This document shows, piece after piece, positions 11,131-22,670 of a stretch of DNA of 64,000 nucleotides (its first letter is position 1; each line of letters opens with the position of its first letter). Below the pieces are notes generated by a model that did no database searches, was not told the origin of the DNA, and saw nothing but the letters and a program-made list of their open reading frames with translations. This DNA is from Saccharum officinarum. Lineage: Eukaryota; Streptophyta; Magnoliopsida; Poales; Poaceae. The stretch is taken from contig CM036158.1 of the NCBI GenBank assembly GCA_020631735.1, positions 84,331,914 through 84,395,913 of the forward strand. Reading direction: 5' to 3'. The position numbers and the translations under genes are program-made.

Positions 11131-13190
11131 CTGATCCTCAGGCACACACAACCTTTTTCCAAACCATAGCGTACCATTATCATCCTTGTGGAATCCTGGT
11201 GATTTGCCCTTCGTATATTCTCCGCTATCTCTCTCAATTTTGCATCTTCACAACTGACTCTTGCATATTTCTTGCTCCAGAGTAGGTTCTAGTACCAATT
11301 CTACTACATTGGTGGTAAACCCTAAGTTCAGATGCTCATATTCAGCACACAACTCTCTTGGCATAGGCATTACTTGCACTTCATTAGCATAGCTTTCCTA
11401 CTAAGAGCATCAGCAATGACGTTGGCCTTTCCTAGGTGATAATGCACCTCCAGATCATAATCCTTTATCAACTCCAACCATCTACGCTGCCTCAAGTTCA
11501 GATTTGATTGAGTGAAGATATACTTCAGACTCTTGTGATCAGTGTATATATCACTCTATGTCCAATCAAATAGTGTCCATATCTTTAGTGCATGAACCAC
11601 TGTAGCTAATTCCAAGTCATGAGTAGGATAATTTAATTCATGCTTTCTCAACTATCTCGATGCATATGCCACAACTCTACCTTCTTGCATAAGAACACAT
11701 CCCAAACCCAAACAAGATGCATCATAGTAGATAGAGAAGTGTTTACTCAGATCTGGCAAGACTAATACTGGTGCAGTGGTCAATCTTTTCTTCAATTCCT
11801 CAAAATTAGCTTGACACTTCGCAGACCACACAAAACTTGGCATTCTTCTCCAATAGTGCAGTCATTGGCTTCGCAAGCTTAGAAAATCCCTCTATAAATC
11901 TCCTGTAATAGCCTGCTAATCCCAAGAAACTATGGATCTCACTTATATTGGTGGTGGCTTCTAGTTCAATACATCTTTCACTTTGCTAGGGTCTACTGAT
12001 ATTCCTCCATTTGAGACAACATGACCAAGAAAGGAAACTTCCTTTCAACCAAAACTCACATTTACTCTGCTTGGCATATAGCTGGTGTTCTCTAAGCTTT
12101 TGCAAGACCAACCTCAAATGTTTAGCATGTTCCTCCTCAGTCTTGGAGAATACTAGGATATCATCAATGAATACCACTACAAACTTGTCCAGATATTCCA
12201 TGAACACCTTATTCATCAAATACATAAAGTATGCAAGGGCATTAGTCAGACCAAAAGACATCACTGTATACTCGTATAAACCATACCGTGTGGTAAAAGC
12301 TATCTTTGGTATATCACTAGCACGAATCTTCAACTGGTGATATCCAGAACGAAGATCAATCTTGGAGAATACACAAGCCCTCTCAACTGATCAAACAAGT
12401 CATCGATTCTAGGCAACGGGTACTTATTTTAATAATAGTAACCTCATTGAGAGACCGATAATCTACACACATCCTCTGAGTGCCATCTTTCTTGTCCACA
12501 AAAATCACTAGTGCTCCCCAAGGTGAAAAACTAGGATGAATGAAACCCTTGTCCTGCAATTCCTTAATTTGTTTCTTAAGTTCTTCTAATTCATCTACTC
12601 CCATTCTATATGGAACGCTTAGCTATGGGTGCAGTTCTAGGTAATAATTCAATAATAAATTCAATGTCACGGTCTGGTGGCATACCTGGCAATTCCTCAG
12701 AAACACATCGGAGACTCCTCCACAACCGGGTCCTCCTTGTTGGCACCATCATTAAGCTGGTTCACTGTAGCGGTCTCCTGTTTTTGCACTTTCACATCAA
12801 CCCTAATCCTATCTCCCTTCGGTGTTGTTAGCACTACTGATTTCTCCTTGCACTGAATCTCTGCTTGTTGTTGCATCATCCAATCCATTCCCAATATGAG
12901 ATCAATCCTAGCTGTTCTCAATACTATAGGACTCACCTTAAACTCTACCCCCTTAAAATGAGACTAATCGGAAGACAACGATAAGACGCTGGCATGCTTC
13001 CACCAGGTGAGTTTACTAATATAGGGTTCTTCATGGCACACAAATGAATTCTATGTATTCTAACAAATGCTTGTGATATGAAAGAATGTGATGCTCCAGA
13101 ATCAAAAAGAATAGTGGCAGGAGTGGAATGAACATCGAACTACCAAGCATAACTTCTGGTTCCTCCACTGCTATTTCTTGAGACAAGTGG
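11131..13190 (-). pseudogene. Pol of element B copy 1 (integrase start, RNase H, RT, protease; many breaks)
   Basis: Polyprotein remnant reading right to left: protease ([12 protein letters not shown] region about 13050-13130; ILGMDWM at 12870-12900), RT (frames at 12383-12604 and 11986-12333, with FIDD about 12160-12170), RNase H (frame at 11652-11843 and onward to 11400) and the first residues of integrase at the gap. Stops and single-base indels separate every piece. Within about 500 bp of the gap there are extra one-base deletions not present in copy 2 (42372-43200), so part of the damage is likely technical. Stops shared with copy 2, such as the TAG replacing a Trp codon of RT and a Gln codon of RNase H, are genuine. 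Confidence 0.88.
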
Positions 13191-14261
13191 TTCACCCTTC
13201 CAGTGTTAAGCGCAGGCTAGTGAGCTACTCTGCCTCTAGGGAGTCTGCTGGTTGGGCTTCTCAGGGCAATTGTAAGACAAGTGACCTTTCCCACATCAAA
13301 AACACCTGTTGGGGGTATTGGGAACACTAGTCTTCATGGGAGTATTATTGGAAGGGCCCTGACGCTGAGTCTGATTCCCAGTCTGCTGCGGAGGGTGTGG
13401 GTTGTCATTCTGCGGCTGGAATGGGGGACGTTGCGGGAACTGATTGCGGAAAGGGACCTGACCACGATTCCATTGACCAGAAGGAGGCCTCTGTTGATTA
13501 CCTTGCTGGAAACCAGTACGCGGACGAGTGTTACTACCGGAGGCCTATCCCTGAAGCCTTTTTCTCTTGGCATCCATCTCCTTGCGCTTGTTATCCACCA
13601 CGATAGCGCGGTTCACAAGCGTCTGAAAATTGGGATAAGTATTGGACATCAGCTGCAATTGTAGTCCATCATACAATCCCTTCAGGAAGCGGCGCTGCTT
13701 ATCACTGTCATTAGCCACCTCATGTGGAGCATATCATGACAACTGGGCAAACCTGTCACGATACTCAGCTACAGACAATGACCCTTGGGTCAAGTTCCTG
13801 AATTCCTCTGCCTTTAGTTCTATCATCCCTTCTGGTATATGGTAAGCCCTGAAGTTCTCTCTAAACTCCTGCCAAGTGACCATGGGAGCATTGGCGGGGC
13901 GACCATACTCATACGATTCCCACCAATCCTGAGCTTCTCCCTGGAGTTGTCCAGAAGCAAACAACACCTTCTGCCGGTCATCACATTGTGCAATGTTGAG
14001 CTGCTTTTCCATAGCACGAAGCCAATCATCTGCTTCCAATGGATCAGCGGCATGCGTGAACACTGGGGGACGACCCTTCAAAAACTCACCATGCTTATCA
14101 TGTGGTTGTGCCCCAGCAACTGGCTGATTCTGTTGGTTTTGCACCAGTTGTTGCATAAGCTGTGTCTGCACTGCCAATAGTTGCTCAACAGTTGGTGGCG
14201 GTGGTGGTGGTGGATTTGGGGGAACACCTCCACGACCCCTGCCTCTTCCTCTTCTGGCCAT
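13191..14261 (-). pseudogene. Gag of element B copy 1 (broken)
   Basis: The start ATG at 14259-14261 is again preceded by CAG. The N-terminus is Arg-Gly-rich, then polyproline and Gln-rich, then an open core to a TGA that replaces an Arg codon (piece 13734-14261, 176 codons). The remainder continues in the same register with frame changes. The zinc knuckle near 13270-13312 is damaged twice: its Arg codon is TGA, and three bases are missing so that the C-to-H spacing is short by one residue. It could not make an RNA-binding nucleocapsid. Confidence 0.85.
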
Positions 14262-14954
14262 CTGCCATCCATAAAAATGCAAACTTTGAGATTTCCATGT
14301 TATCAACCACTTATAAGATAAAGATTGAGATCTGAAAGTTTTCTGGGCGAATATCAATGTTAATAGTTCAGTAAATCAATCATATCTCGAGCTACAGAAG
14401 TCCAATAGAAGCGTGCTTTATATGGTTGGAAATCTTATGAAGTTATCCACAACTTGTATTTAGACCCCAAGATCAGATTCTATCGTTAAGTTAATGAAAA
14501 ATAAGGCGCAACAGAAACTGTTCCAGATTGCAGACTGTGAAGAAACTTTAACTTGTGACAGTTATATATCTCAAACCAGATCAGATAAAAAGGTGATTCC
14601 AGTGGCATTTGAAAGATGCTTAAACCTAGTTTCTCTCATAAAAAGTTCATGAATGTTGCACAAACCATTTTTGAACCATAGCAGAAACATTGCAGACTGC
14701 TCCAAAAAACAGTAAGGACAGAAATGTGACAATACCAAACCCAACTATTATTCCCTTGACTAATAAACTTTTTATTCTTAAAAATGGAACTTGTAGACAT
14801 GCCTACAAGCCCCAACACTCATAACAAAAATCCAACTCACACATAAGCATAATGATAAAGCAACTATCACACCAAAGTTCAAACCACACGATAGACTCGA
14901 AGACTCAACTGACGTTACTAAGAACGTTCTTATTACATGAAGGACTCCTATTTT
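14262..14954 (-). other. Spacer between extra ORF and gag, element B copy 1
   Basis: Corresponds to 6951-7642 of A, with about one substitution per ten bases by eye. No ORF of note. It ends in CAG before the gag start. Confidence 0.6.
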
Positions 14955-15814
14955 CTAATAACGTGGCTCATGCTCTAATGTCTCATAAATCTTGGCCATG
15001 CCTTGGTTTGCTCGGAGTTCATCAATCATTGCTTGGCACCTCTTGATGGTCTTCCCTTGTGCCTTACCATCTCCTCTAACTGCAGCTTCCTCTTCCATCA
15101 TATCATAGACAAGGTTCACCATCACCCGAGGAAGTGGTTCCAACTGCACTGGATCCATCATGGCCCATCCAAGGTCAGGATGTGCGCGAGGAAAGTAACG
15201 GTGAACATCATGCTTCATGCTGTCAAAGTGAAGGTAGCGGAGGCCCATACATGCTTCAAAGGCGGCATCTTCAATGCTAGCCTCCATGGTAGCTCGACGA
15301 CCCATGTGAGAATACATCCTGTCCAGCTGGTATGCCCCTTTTCCTCATCCTTAGGAAAAATACTCGCTCTTGCCTTCTAGTAAGTGTCCTCCAGCGAATG
15401 GGTATACTCCCAACAGACGTACTCTATAGCTGGGTGCCAATCAGTGAAGTAGGCAGAGAGCATTCCCATAAGTTGATGGTGAGAGACAGCGTCTCCTCCA
15501 GCCTTATGGTAGATCTTCATAGTCCACCCCATTGGAGGAGGTGCCACATCCTCAGTAGCTTCATCATGTGGTGGAGACGGGGGTTGCTCTCCTCCATTGG
15601 CTTCCTCCTCTTTATTATCTTCAATCTCAATGATCTCAGGATCTTCTTCAGGCTCGAGTTCTTCCTGGGGAGGTGTTGGCGCTTGGATTGGTGCTTCAGG
15701 GGCCTGCTCCTGCTCCTAGGGTGCTTCCTCTTGTGGCTCTTCAGGTGCAAGCAAAGCACGAGGTGGGTAGTGGCCTCCAGTGGTGATGCGGGCAGTCTTG
15801 CGGCCACGAACCAT
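14955..15814 (-). pseudogene. Extra ORF upstream of gag (aORF), element B copy 1
   Basis: Homologue of 7643-8493. Start ATG 15812-15814, stop TAG 14955-14957. The basic N-terminus reads MVRGRKTARI; the acidic Pro/Glu segment and the DWHPAIEYVCWEYTHS domain are kept. Two in-frame TAG codons replace the Gln and Trp codons of the A version (CAG to TAG, TGG to TAG). A one-base loss near 15340 and differences near 15068-15094 break the frame further. The piece 14955-15317 is open (120 codons), covering the C-terminal half with the helical segment. Function unknown. Confidence 0.72.
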
Positions 15815-15988
15815 CTACAGAGTTTTAGATGTAGTTAGAATAGAGGCAAAATTTCGTAATAGAATGAGACATAAGAAGCATAAAAAATTATCAATTAACA
15901 AGAGCAAGATAATAAGCATAAAAATAGTGAAAAAGAAGATACTAAATCGACCATTTCTAGCTAAGCTTGTGTCCTATAGTCAACAAAA

Positions 15989-16000
15989 GCTCCGATACCA
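15989..16000 (-). other. Primer-binding site of element B copy 1
   Basis: Minus strand TGGTATCGGAGC, one base different (A to G) from the site of A, D and E; the same variant occurs in copy 2 and in element C. It lies 3 nt from the LTR end. Confidence 0.85.
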
Positions 16001-16003
16001 TTT

Positions 16004-18738
16004 TGTCACACCCATTTAAAGACCAAATGGAATGCATACTCTTATGTGTGCCCAGAGATCAATCACACATAAGTTAACAAATTATAAAGGAAGTATCATC
16101 ACCAATGTTATTACATCATAATTATTAACATATAGTCTTTACACAAATATAGCGGAAGTAAAATATAAATCTCTCGTGGTAGCTCCAATCACAGGCACAT
16201 TGACTGGTTGACTGCAAGTCTAGTAATCTTTAGGGAAGTAGGAGTAGTAGTCACTATTTGCACCATCTGTTACCCATCCGGGATTTTTATCCAAGTAAGA
16301 AAAATAAACAAGCGTAAGTACATCTCATACTCAACAAGTGTAACATGGGGTTCATGAGGCTCAAAGGCATGACATTGGTTTAACAGCGTGTAGCTTTTAT
16401 TTAGCATAATTTTAGCATATCAATAGCATCAAAATGTCTCAATGTAAACAATAAACATATGATCCATGTGAAATGATTAACGAATAGCAAAAACATATTC
16501 ATTATTAATGATCAACTATTCCATAAGGGTCCAAGGCCACTCGTGACCATGAGCATGGCTATTATAACAGTTTTACACTCTGCAGAGGTTATACACTTTC
16601 ACTGTGAGTCGTGTCGCCCATATGCCCGGGTTAATTACTCCCAAAATACTTCCAAGGTGAGCAAGCGGGAACACTATGAAGTCTTTCAAAGGTTCGTCTA
16701 ACAAGTTAGGGCCATTAGATTCACTCGGCAAATAGATGTAGAGCCCCCTTCCAAATGGCACAATGACGTGCAGCCTATACACATGAGGACAAAGGCCGCA
16801 CTATATCCATTCGTCAAGCCATTCTTACGCCAGAAAGGTTACCACTAACAAGCTAGAAAAGATCCTTCTATATGACTAAAGCCAGATCCATATAGCCCTC
16901 ACAGTTGTACTGTAAATCTCGAATGTTCGCTTACAGATAAGTCCTTAAGGAGAGTAACGAGAGCACCAAAAATAACCCCATGCTCTAGTTCCCTTTAAAC
17001 AGTAATAAAAAGTCATCTTTTAATGTTTATTGCATATTCCATTAGTCAAATTACATGATCATAGTTCATGTTAAGCACTAGCAATACTACTTAATGCAAT
17101 ATAATAGGTATCAAGGAATAAGATCAACACTAAGTCATCCTTAACAAGGAAATATATGCATAATGATATTATTTGCTTATTATGAATAGGACAACAAGGA
17201 CAATCTCATGCTATACTTGCCTTGCTCAAACTGGTCCTGATGATTTTGCTCGTAGAAAAACTCCTGATCCCCAACGAATTGCTCACCGTCTATACTCGAT
17301 CAACAATAGCAACAACATTCATCCAGAAACAATCATGTATAAACAAACAAGACTATAATTAGAACAGTACACCAACAATAATAAAATAAGATAAAAAGTC
17401 TTTAAAATGAATCTACAACGCGCTAGGATCACACAGACGCGAAGATCACGAAAAACGGAGCTAAAACGACGAAGTTATGAATTTACGAAGATTTCCTATA
17501 GAAAAATAATTACTTTAATTCAAACTCAAAAATAAAATATCACAAACTACTGTACAGTACTACTAACATGTAGAGCTCGCAAATATGAACCTAACGCAAT
17601 TTGAACGGGTCAAATCGGAGTTAAAACGAAGATTCTATGCATGAAATAACATAATGGCAAAACTATAAATAAGTGAAAACGTATTTCTGAATGACCGCGA
17701 TCAAATACGCCTTCAAAAGAAGAAAATGAATTCAGGTTTTACGTAATGGACTATGGGTTCTATATATAAAAAGTACAGGGACTCTTTAGCAAAATCGCCG
17801 GCCGAACTGGTATCTTTAAGTCTGGGCCGTTAGATTCAAAATGGACGGCTCAGATTGAATCGAGGAAAGCTGGGCAGCGCTCTGACCGAAACAGCGACCC
17901 GACGGCGAGTTCCGCGGCGGCGCCATTGCCGGAGATGGCTATCTCGCTCTACAAGGCATGAGCTCACGAAAGAAGGACACCAGATGGTAGAGAACATCAA
18001 CGCAAACTTACCCAAGGTCAAATCGAAGCCGAGGATGAGACAAGGAAGTCGCGCGGCTCGGAGAGGCAGCGGCTAGGGCTACGGCTCGAGCGTGGCCTCC
18101 TCGGGACGATGTCGGTCCTCCGCTTCGGTGCAATATGGAGCGGAGGGGTGCGGCATCTGGCTTTTATAGCCCTATAGTGCTCTAAACAAGGAAGGAAGGG
18201 ACATGGGAGGCAGATTCGATCGATGGTGAACAAGGAAGGAATCCGGCCGGCGTGGGGAGGAAGAAGGAAACCCTGACACGTGGCCCGCGGCGTCAGCGAG
18301 AGAGAGGGAAAAGGGAAGGCGCGGTGCGCTTGCGGGCCAAGCGGCTTGCTGGGCTAGCGGTAGCTCGGCCTAGAGCGAAAAGCAGAGGGAGGGGAGATGG
18401 GCCACGCGTGGGAGAGGGCAGGCGGGCCGCGTGCGGAAGAAGCAGGCGCGAGCTGAGTTGGGCCAAAAAGCCAAATAGAATAGGATTTCTTTCTCTTTTC
18501 TTTTTTCCAATTTTCCAAAGCCATTTTCAAAAGATTTGGAATCCTCTTTTGAATTTGAAAACCAACCACTCAATATAAAAATTCAAATGCAACAACATGA
18601 GTGCACAAACATGTTTCTACCCTTATATTTGATTTTAAGTTAATAAAAATTATTATTATTCTAAGTTTGTATGCTCACAAAATACATAAAAACCATATTT
18701 ACCTATTTTTAAATATTCCAAAATTTTAGGGTGTTACA
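16004..18738 (-). repeat. 5' LTR of element B copy 1 (complete, 2735 bp)
   Basis: From TGTCACACCC to GTGTTACA. Contains the U5 block (about 16520-16610), the possible GC donor (17215-17220), a TATA box (18162-18168) and a GC-rich promoter zone. Clearly related to the A LTR at both ends and in U5, diverged in U3. Confidence 0.93.
18162..18168 (-). promoter_or_regulatory. TATA box of the element B LTR
   Basis: TATAAAA on the minus strand within GGCTATAAAAGCC. The same site is at 40473-40479 in copy 2. Confidence 0.55.
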
Positions 18739-19383
18739 ATTAGGATCAACATCTCTATGAATCCTTTGAACTAATAGTGCTATTTTTTGAGCCAATGGCG
18801 GTACTTAGCCTGACATGCCAAAATTAACAATCTGGTTCTGAACTTGCCCTGTCGGCTGTTGCACATGTTGCACTGATGATCCAGGATTATATTGCATTTG
18901 ATTAGTAGTAGCATCCTGAACTTGCTCAAATGAATTCTGTATAGCCTGGATATCATCATCTTTAGTTTGTGCTACTCCTTGTTGGCTAGTACTGGCTTGG
19001 TTGACCCCTTGAGTTGACGGATGTGGAATATTGTAATAAGCTGGTCCAACCTGATCAAGTGGAAATCCATAAACACCTCCTTCATAGTGTTGTGAAATAT
19101 TTAAGAAGGCTGTATTATAATTCAGCATTGGATTATGAACAGATTTGTTGACAGCGTCTACAAAGAAACACCTATCATCAGCTTTGTCTGTATCTGACTG
19201 TCCATGCATCAAAACTCTCGATTGTAGATATTTTTGAATAACTTTATTGTCACGTGTTTTGGCATATCACAACAAACACTTGTTCTAAAACTCCTCTATA
19301 GCCTTACTAGTGATATCTTTATCCTCATCAGGCAAGTCTTCATAAGGCACCAAAAGAATGTCTTTGTTGTTGTGAGCCACCAT
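18739..19383 (-). pseudogene. Gag-like leader protein fragment of element F
   Basis: In-frame from an ATG at 19381-19383 (MVAHNNKDILLVPYEDLPDE) to the B insertion at 18738. Stops at 19285-19287 (TAG), 19267-19269 (TGA) and near 18802 (TAA). The longest open piece is 18805-19266; it contains a Gln/Asn/Ser-rich tail (STSQQ, NQMQYNPGSS). I do not recognise a domain. Position after an LTR and leader suggests the N-terminal part of a retrotransposon gag; a host gene is less likely because of the stops and the surrounding repeats. Confidence 0.5.
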
Positions 19384-20398
19384 GACGATTGTGGTCCCAC
19401 TAGGCATGACAAAAAAGCGTGTCGACACAAAAACATGACCAAGTGCCTCACATGTAGTAAGTCAGAAGGATCTGACTGGAGCAAGTCCTGAGATCCACTA
19501 GCTTCAATGCTAGACCGGTTGGATCTGAAAGAAAACCCAAAAACGTGCCAGTCAATTTAACTTGCAATTGACAAGGGAGAGAAATCTTATTAGTAACACA
19601 AGGTGGAACATATCGGTGTTACTCCAGACAATTCCAGATATACGGCTTTGAAAGCCAATGCGTGAGGTCATTGACTAAATAGTCGATAACCGAAAGGCAT
19701 ATGAAAGAAAGCTCTTTGAGATGAAAGAAATTGACTAAGTATAAATATAAGACATGATGACCAGTGTTTTAGATCGCGGTGCATTTATGACAGCAATATG
19801 ACCAAGGGAAGAATAAGTATAATATACCCAAATACAAAAGATCTGATATTTTACTTTTAGATATTTTAGTTTCTCAATTAACTAGCCGAATTTAGAATAA
19901 ATAAGGTCATAGTGTGTATCAGTCGATTATTAAGCATAAATAAACTAGCAAACAAATCAAATCTAATCCATTACAATCAACAGTGAGGTTCGAGTGGGTC
20001 AATGCAGCTATGATAATTATAACAAACTTTGAGATAAACGATTTATGAGTTTACTTATATGTAACTGCTTCATGTTACAAACTATGAATGTGAGAGCGTG
20101 TGCAATCGGCTATGACAGCCGATTTCAAACATGGAAAACAAATGGAACGCATGACTTGCCCATGGTTGAGTTTGTTAATTAGCAAGATTCAATCCAAAGT
20201 TTTATCAGTGAGGTTCGAGCGGATCGATAGATCAAAGCTCATTGATTATTGAATTTTTCCATGAACAAATCATGCTTCTGAATGCATTCCATGTGAAGTT
20301 TAATATTGGTATAAAACAACCGATCTAGCGAGATTAATCATAATATTTAGGGCTTGATCATAATATGATGATTAATTACTATGATATGATACCAATAT

Positions 20399-21480
20399 TG
20401 TTAGGTATCAAAATACCCAGGGTACCCAACAGGGGGTAAACATGGCACTCTACACATTTGTTGATACCCCATCGTAGGGGCCCCAAAAAAGCACTAATAG
20501 CATGTCAGCCGCTTAAGGCGCGAACGAAAAACTCTATTTTGTCTGAGACTTGCGAGAGGCCTCGGACACGATAGGCATCTCGGGCGACATCTCTCCGCCT
20601 TGCCCGAGCCCCTGTGACATCATCAAAAGCGCCCGACCCCCTGTGGTGTGTTTCCACCTCGCCCGAGGAGCACGTGGGACCCTTAAGCAAGACGTGGTGC
20701 CACGAGGCCCCCAACTACGGTACTCGCTCCCATTGACATGATGGACGTGATCGTGCACAGTCAATAGGAGCACGAGAACCATGCCCTGACTCGATATGAC
20801 TCAAATCATTCTACCATGACAACATCCATACTTCAACAACAACGGGGGTGACGGCAACTATGCCACCTAACCCCCTCACTGCAAAAATCTAGGCGCACGC
20901 GCCACCCACCTTCATAGCACAGAGGCGTACAGGTCAAAGCATGGCCACAACACATCGCACCAGTGGATGGAGAGGCCAAAAGATCAACGCCCCACATGTC
21001 TCCACGCTATAGGGGAACTGCTCCCACCGGATAAGGAGGAGGACGGCCATGCCTGAGGCCACCTTTTTTTGCCTTTCTCTTTCATTTTTACCCCTTTACC
21101 ATGAATGTAACCTGAGCCCTCCCCTTAGAAGCTATAAAAGGGGAGGCAGGGGCCACATCTAGAGGGAATCGAGTGATCGAGCGATCGAGAGATCAAACTA
21201 TCTGGCAACAACAGCTAGAACCTACCTCAATCAAAAACACATCACCACCACCACTCACAAGAGACCTAGGATCTGCTCCCTCTCTGAAAGCTTGTAACCC
21301 CTACTATGAGCACCCCGATGCAAGACAACATGAACCGCAGCGAAACCCACTGGATGTAGGGCCGTTCATGCTCGGACCAGTATACATCCTTGTATCCGCT
21401 TTGCACACCATCAAGGCCTAGATGCACAGATACAAATTCACTAGTCGCTCTGTTTAGACACCCGGTCCTCTAGACACCGA
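20399..21480 (+). repeat. LTR-like segment G (solo LTR or LTR fragment), inside F
   Basis: Begins TGTTAGGTATC and has a core promoter, CTATAAAAGGGGAGG near 21130, followed by a GC-moderate untranslated stretch typical of large Ty3 (Tat-like) LTRs in grasses. Composition changes sharply to A/T-rich F sequence at both ends. I could not find a target duplication or a clean CA terminus, so the right boundary is approximate. No ORF. Confidence 0.45.
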
Positions 21481-21967
21481 TAGATCTATTCCAATCTTAA
21501 CTAGGTAAATGATTTTATTGCTAATAATAGAACATTGGTTGCAATAAAATCGACAACTAGGAAGATTAACAAAAAAGAATACAAGGAAATCTTACTAATC
21601 TCAATTAATCAGATAACTGATGATATTGTATTAAATAATGGATTATTTAATATAAGATCCATAAATGTAATTAATATCAATAACTCACAAGAGATCAATC
21701 AGCTGATGCAGCCTTGCGACTTTAAGATACAATCGATAACTAATTTATATTATAGTTGCAAGAGATCAATCGGCTGATGTAGCCTTACAATGTAACATAA
21801 ATCATGACCGTACTTACTAACAAGCTAGAGGTCGATCAACCGATGTAGCCTAATTCACTGAAGAACTCACTAAGATCTACAATACTCCTACTCCAAATGC
21901 GATGGTGAAAGCCAAAAAGATTGTATTGATTATGTGTTCGTGTCCTTGTACAATAGCGAGGGTCTAA

Positions 21968-21975
21968 TATTTATA
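21968..21975 (-). promoter_or_regulatory. TATA box of the element F LTR
   Basis: TATAAATA on the minus strand, preceded by GGG, roughly 290 bp downstream of the putative LTR start at 22265. Confidence 0.4.
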
Positions 21976-22265
21976 CCCAAAGCCTAGACATAAATCCTAC
22001 TCGAATATGACTTATTTCAATTCTTGGAATAAAAGAAAACTTCCAATTTTGATGATAACTTGGACCCTAATCTTTATCTTCTTGTAGAGTCCGACACGCT
22101 TTTCTCTGATGCCACGTAATCTGCTGACGTCATCCACAAAAATAGCCGATTCTGATACCATATCTAAATCAGCTGTCACTAATTCCTACCTAACCGATCC
22201 CTTGATAATGCAATCTTGGAAACTTAGAGTTCCTGCGTTCCTCTCTCCAAATTTTGGTGTAGACA

Positions 22266-22622
22266 CTAAGTAACTTGCGCTCTGTAATTTTGCTTGAGTA
22301 GTCTTGTTAGTGAGCATTGCTAGTGAGCTTAGGAGCTTTGTGCTTTTGTTTGCTAGTTTGAGTAGGAGCTCCCCGGTTGGCTAAAGTACTAGTTGCATAG
22401 GTTTGTGTGACCTTGCTACTAGAATTGATTAGGTAAGCTCTAGCTAGCCCGACACCTTTGTTGCCTAATTTAGATCCTTTTAAGGTGCTTGAGAACTTAC
22501 ATAGAGGGGTGTAGTCTTGGATAGACTGATAGTTTTAATTCTACATTTGTTTTGGTTAGCCATCATAATTAATTTTAGAAAGGACTATTCACCCTTCTCT
22601 AGTCTGCCATCTTGACCCTACA
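22266..22622 (+). repeat. 3' part of the 5' LTR of copia element H
   Basis: Ends CCCTACA directly before a primer-binding site, with the pyrimidine-rich ACCCTTCTCTAG end common to grass Sirevirus LTRs (compare the solo LTR end at 27040-27075). Its 5' part was displaced by element F at 22265. Confidence 0.75.
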
Positions 22623-22624
22623 TG

Positions 22625-22636
22625 TGGTATCAGAGC
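22625..22636 (+). other. Primer-binding site of copia element H
   Basis: TGGTATCAGAGC, 2 nt after the LTR end; initiator methionine tRNA type. Confidence 0.88.
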
Positions 22637-22670
22637 TAGGTCTCTCATTTGTGGTCTTCACCGACCCGAG

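Larger units (their letters stand above)
11131..18738 (-). mobile_element. Element B copy 1: Tekay/Del chromovirus, sister subfamily of A
   Basis: Minus strand, from within integrase to the end of the 5' LTR. Same layout and proteins as A, with numerous substitutions and a clearly diverged U3. It is inserted in the gag-like sequence of element F; the 5 bases after the LTR are ATTAG, and the opposite flank is not in this contig. Nearly identical to 42372-47522. Confidence 0.9.
18739..22265 (-). mobile_element. Element F: minus-strand LTR retrotransposon remnant, family uncertain
   Basis: The right end at 22265 reads, on the minus strand, TGTCTACACC, a plausible LTR start, and a TATA box follows at 21968-21975 in a proper promoter context. 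The LTR and leader run leftwards, interrupted by the plus-strand LTR-like segment 20399-21480, to a gag-like frame at 18739-19383, where element B interrupts it. The A/T-rich sequence 19384-20398 holds no other ORF. The end of the LTR and the primer site could not be located with confidence. Confidence 0.55.

Noticed and set aside
10798..11285. ORFs running through the N gap, with long X runs (also 33266-33697 and 47451-47875)
   Set aside because: Artificial: the gap bases are unknown and the flanks belong to different elements.
20399..21480. Calling segment G a solo LTR with a target duplication
   Set aside because: The bases flanking it (AATAT on the left, GATCT on the right) do not match and the right end lacks CA at the expected place, so only an LTR-like call is made.
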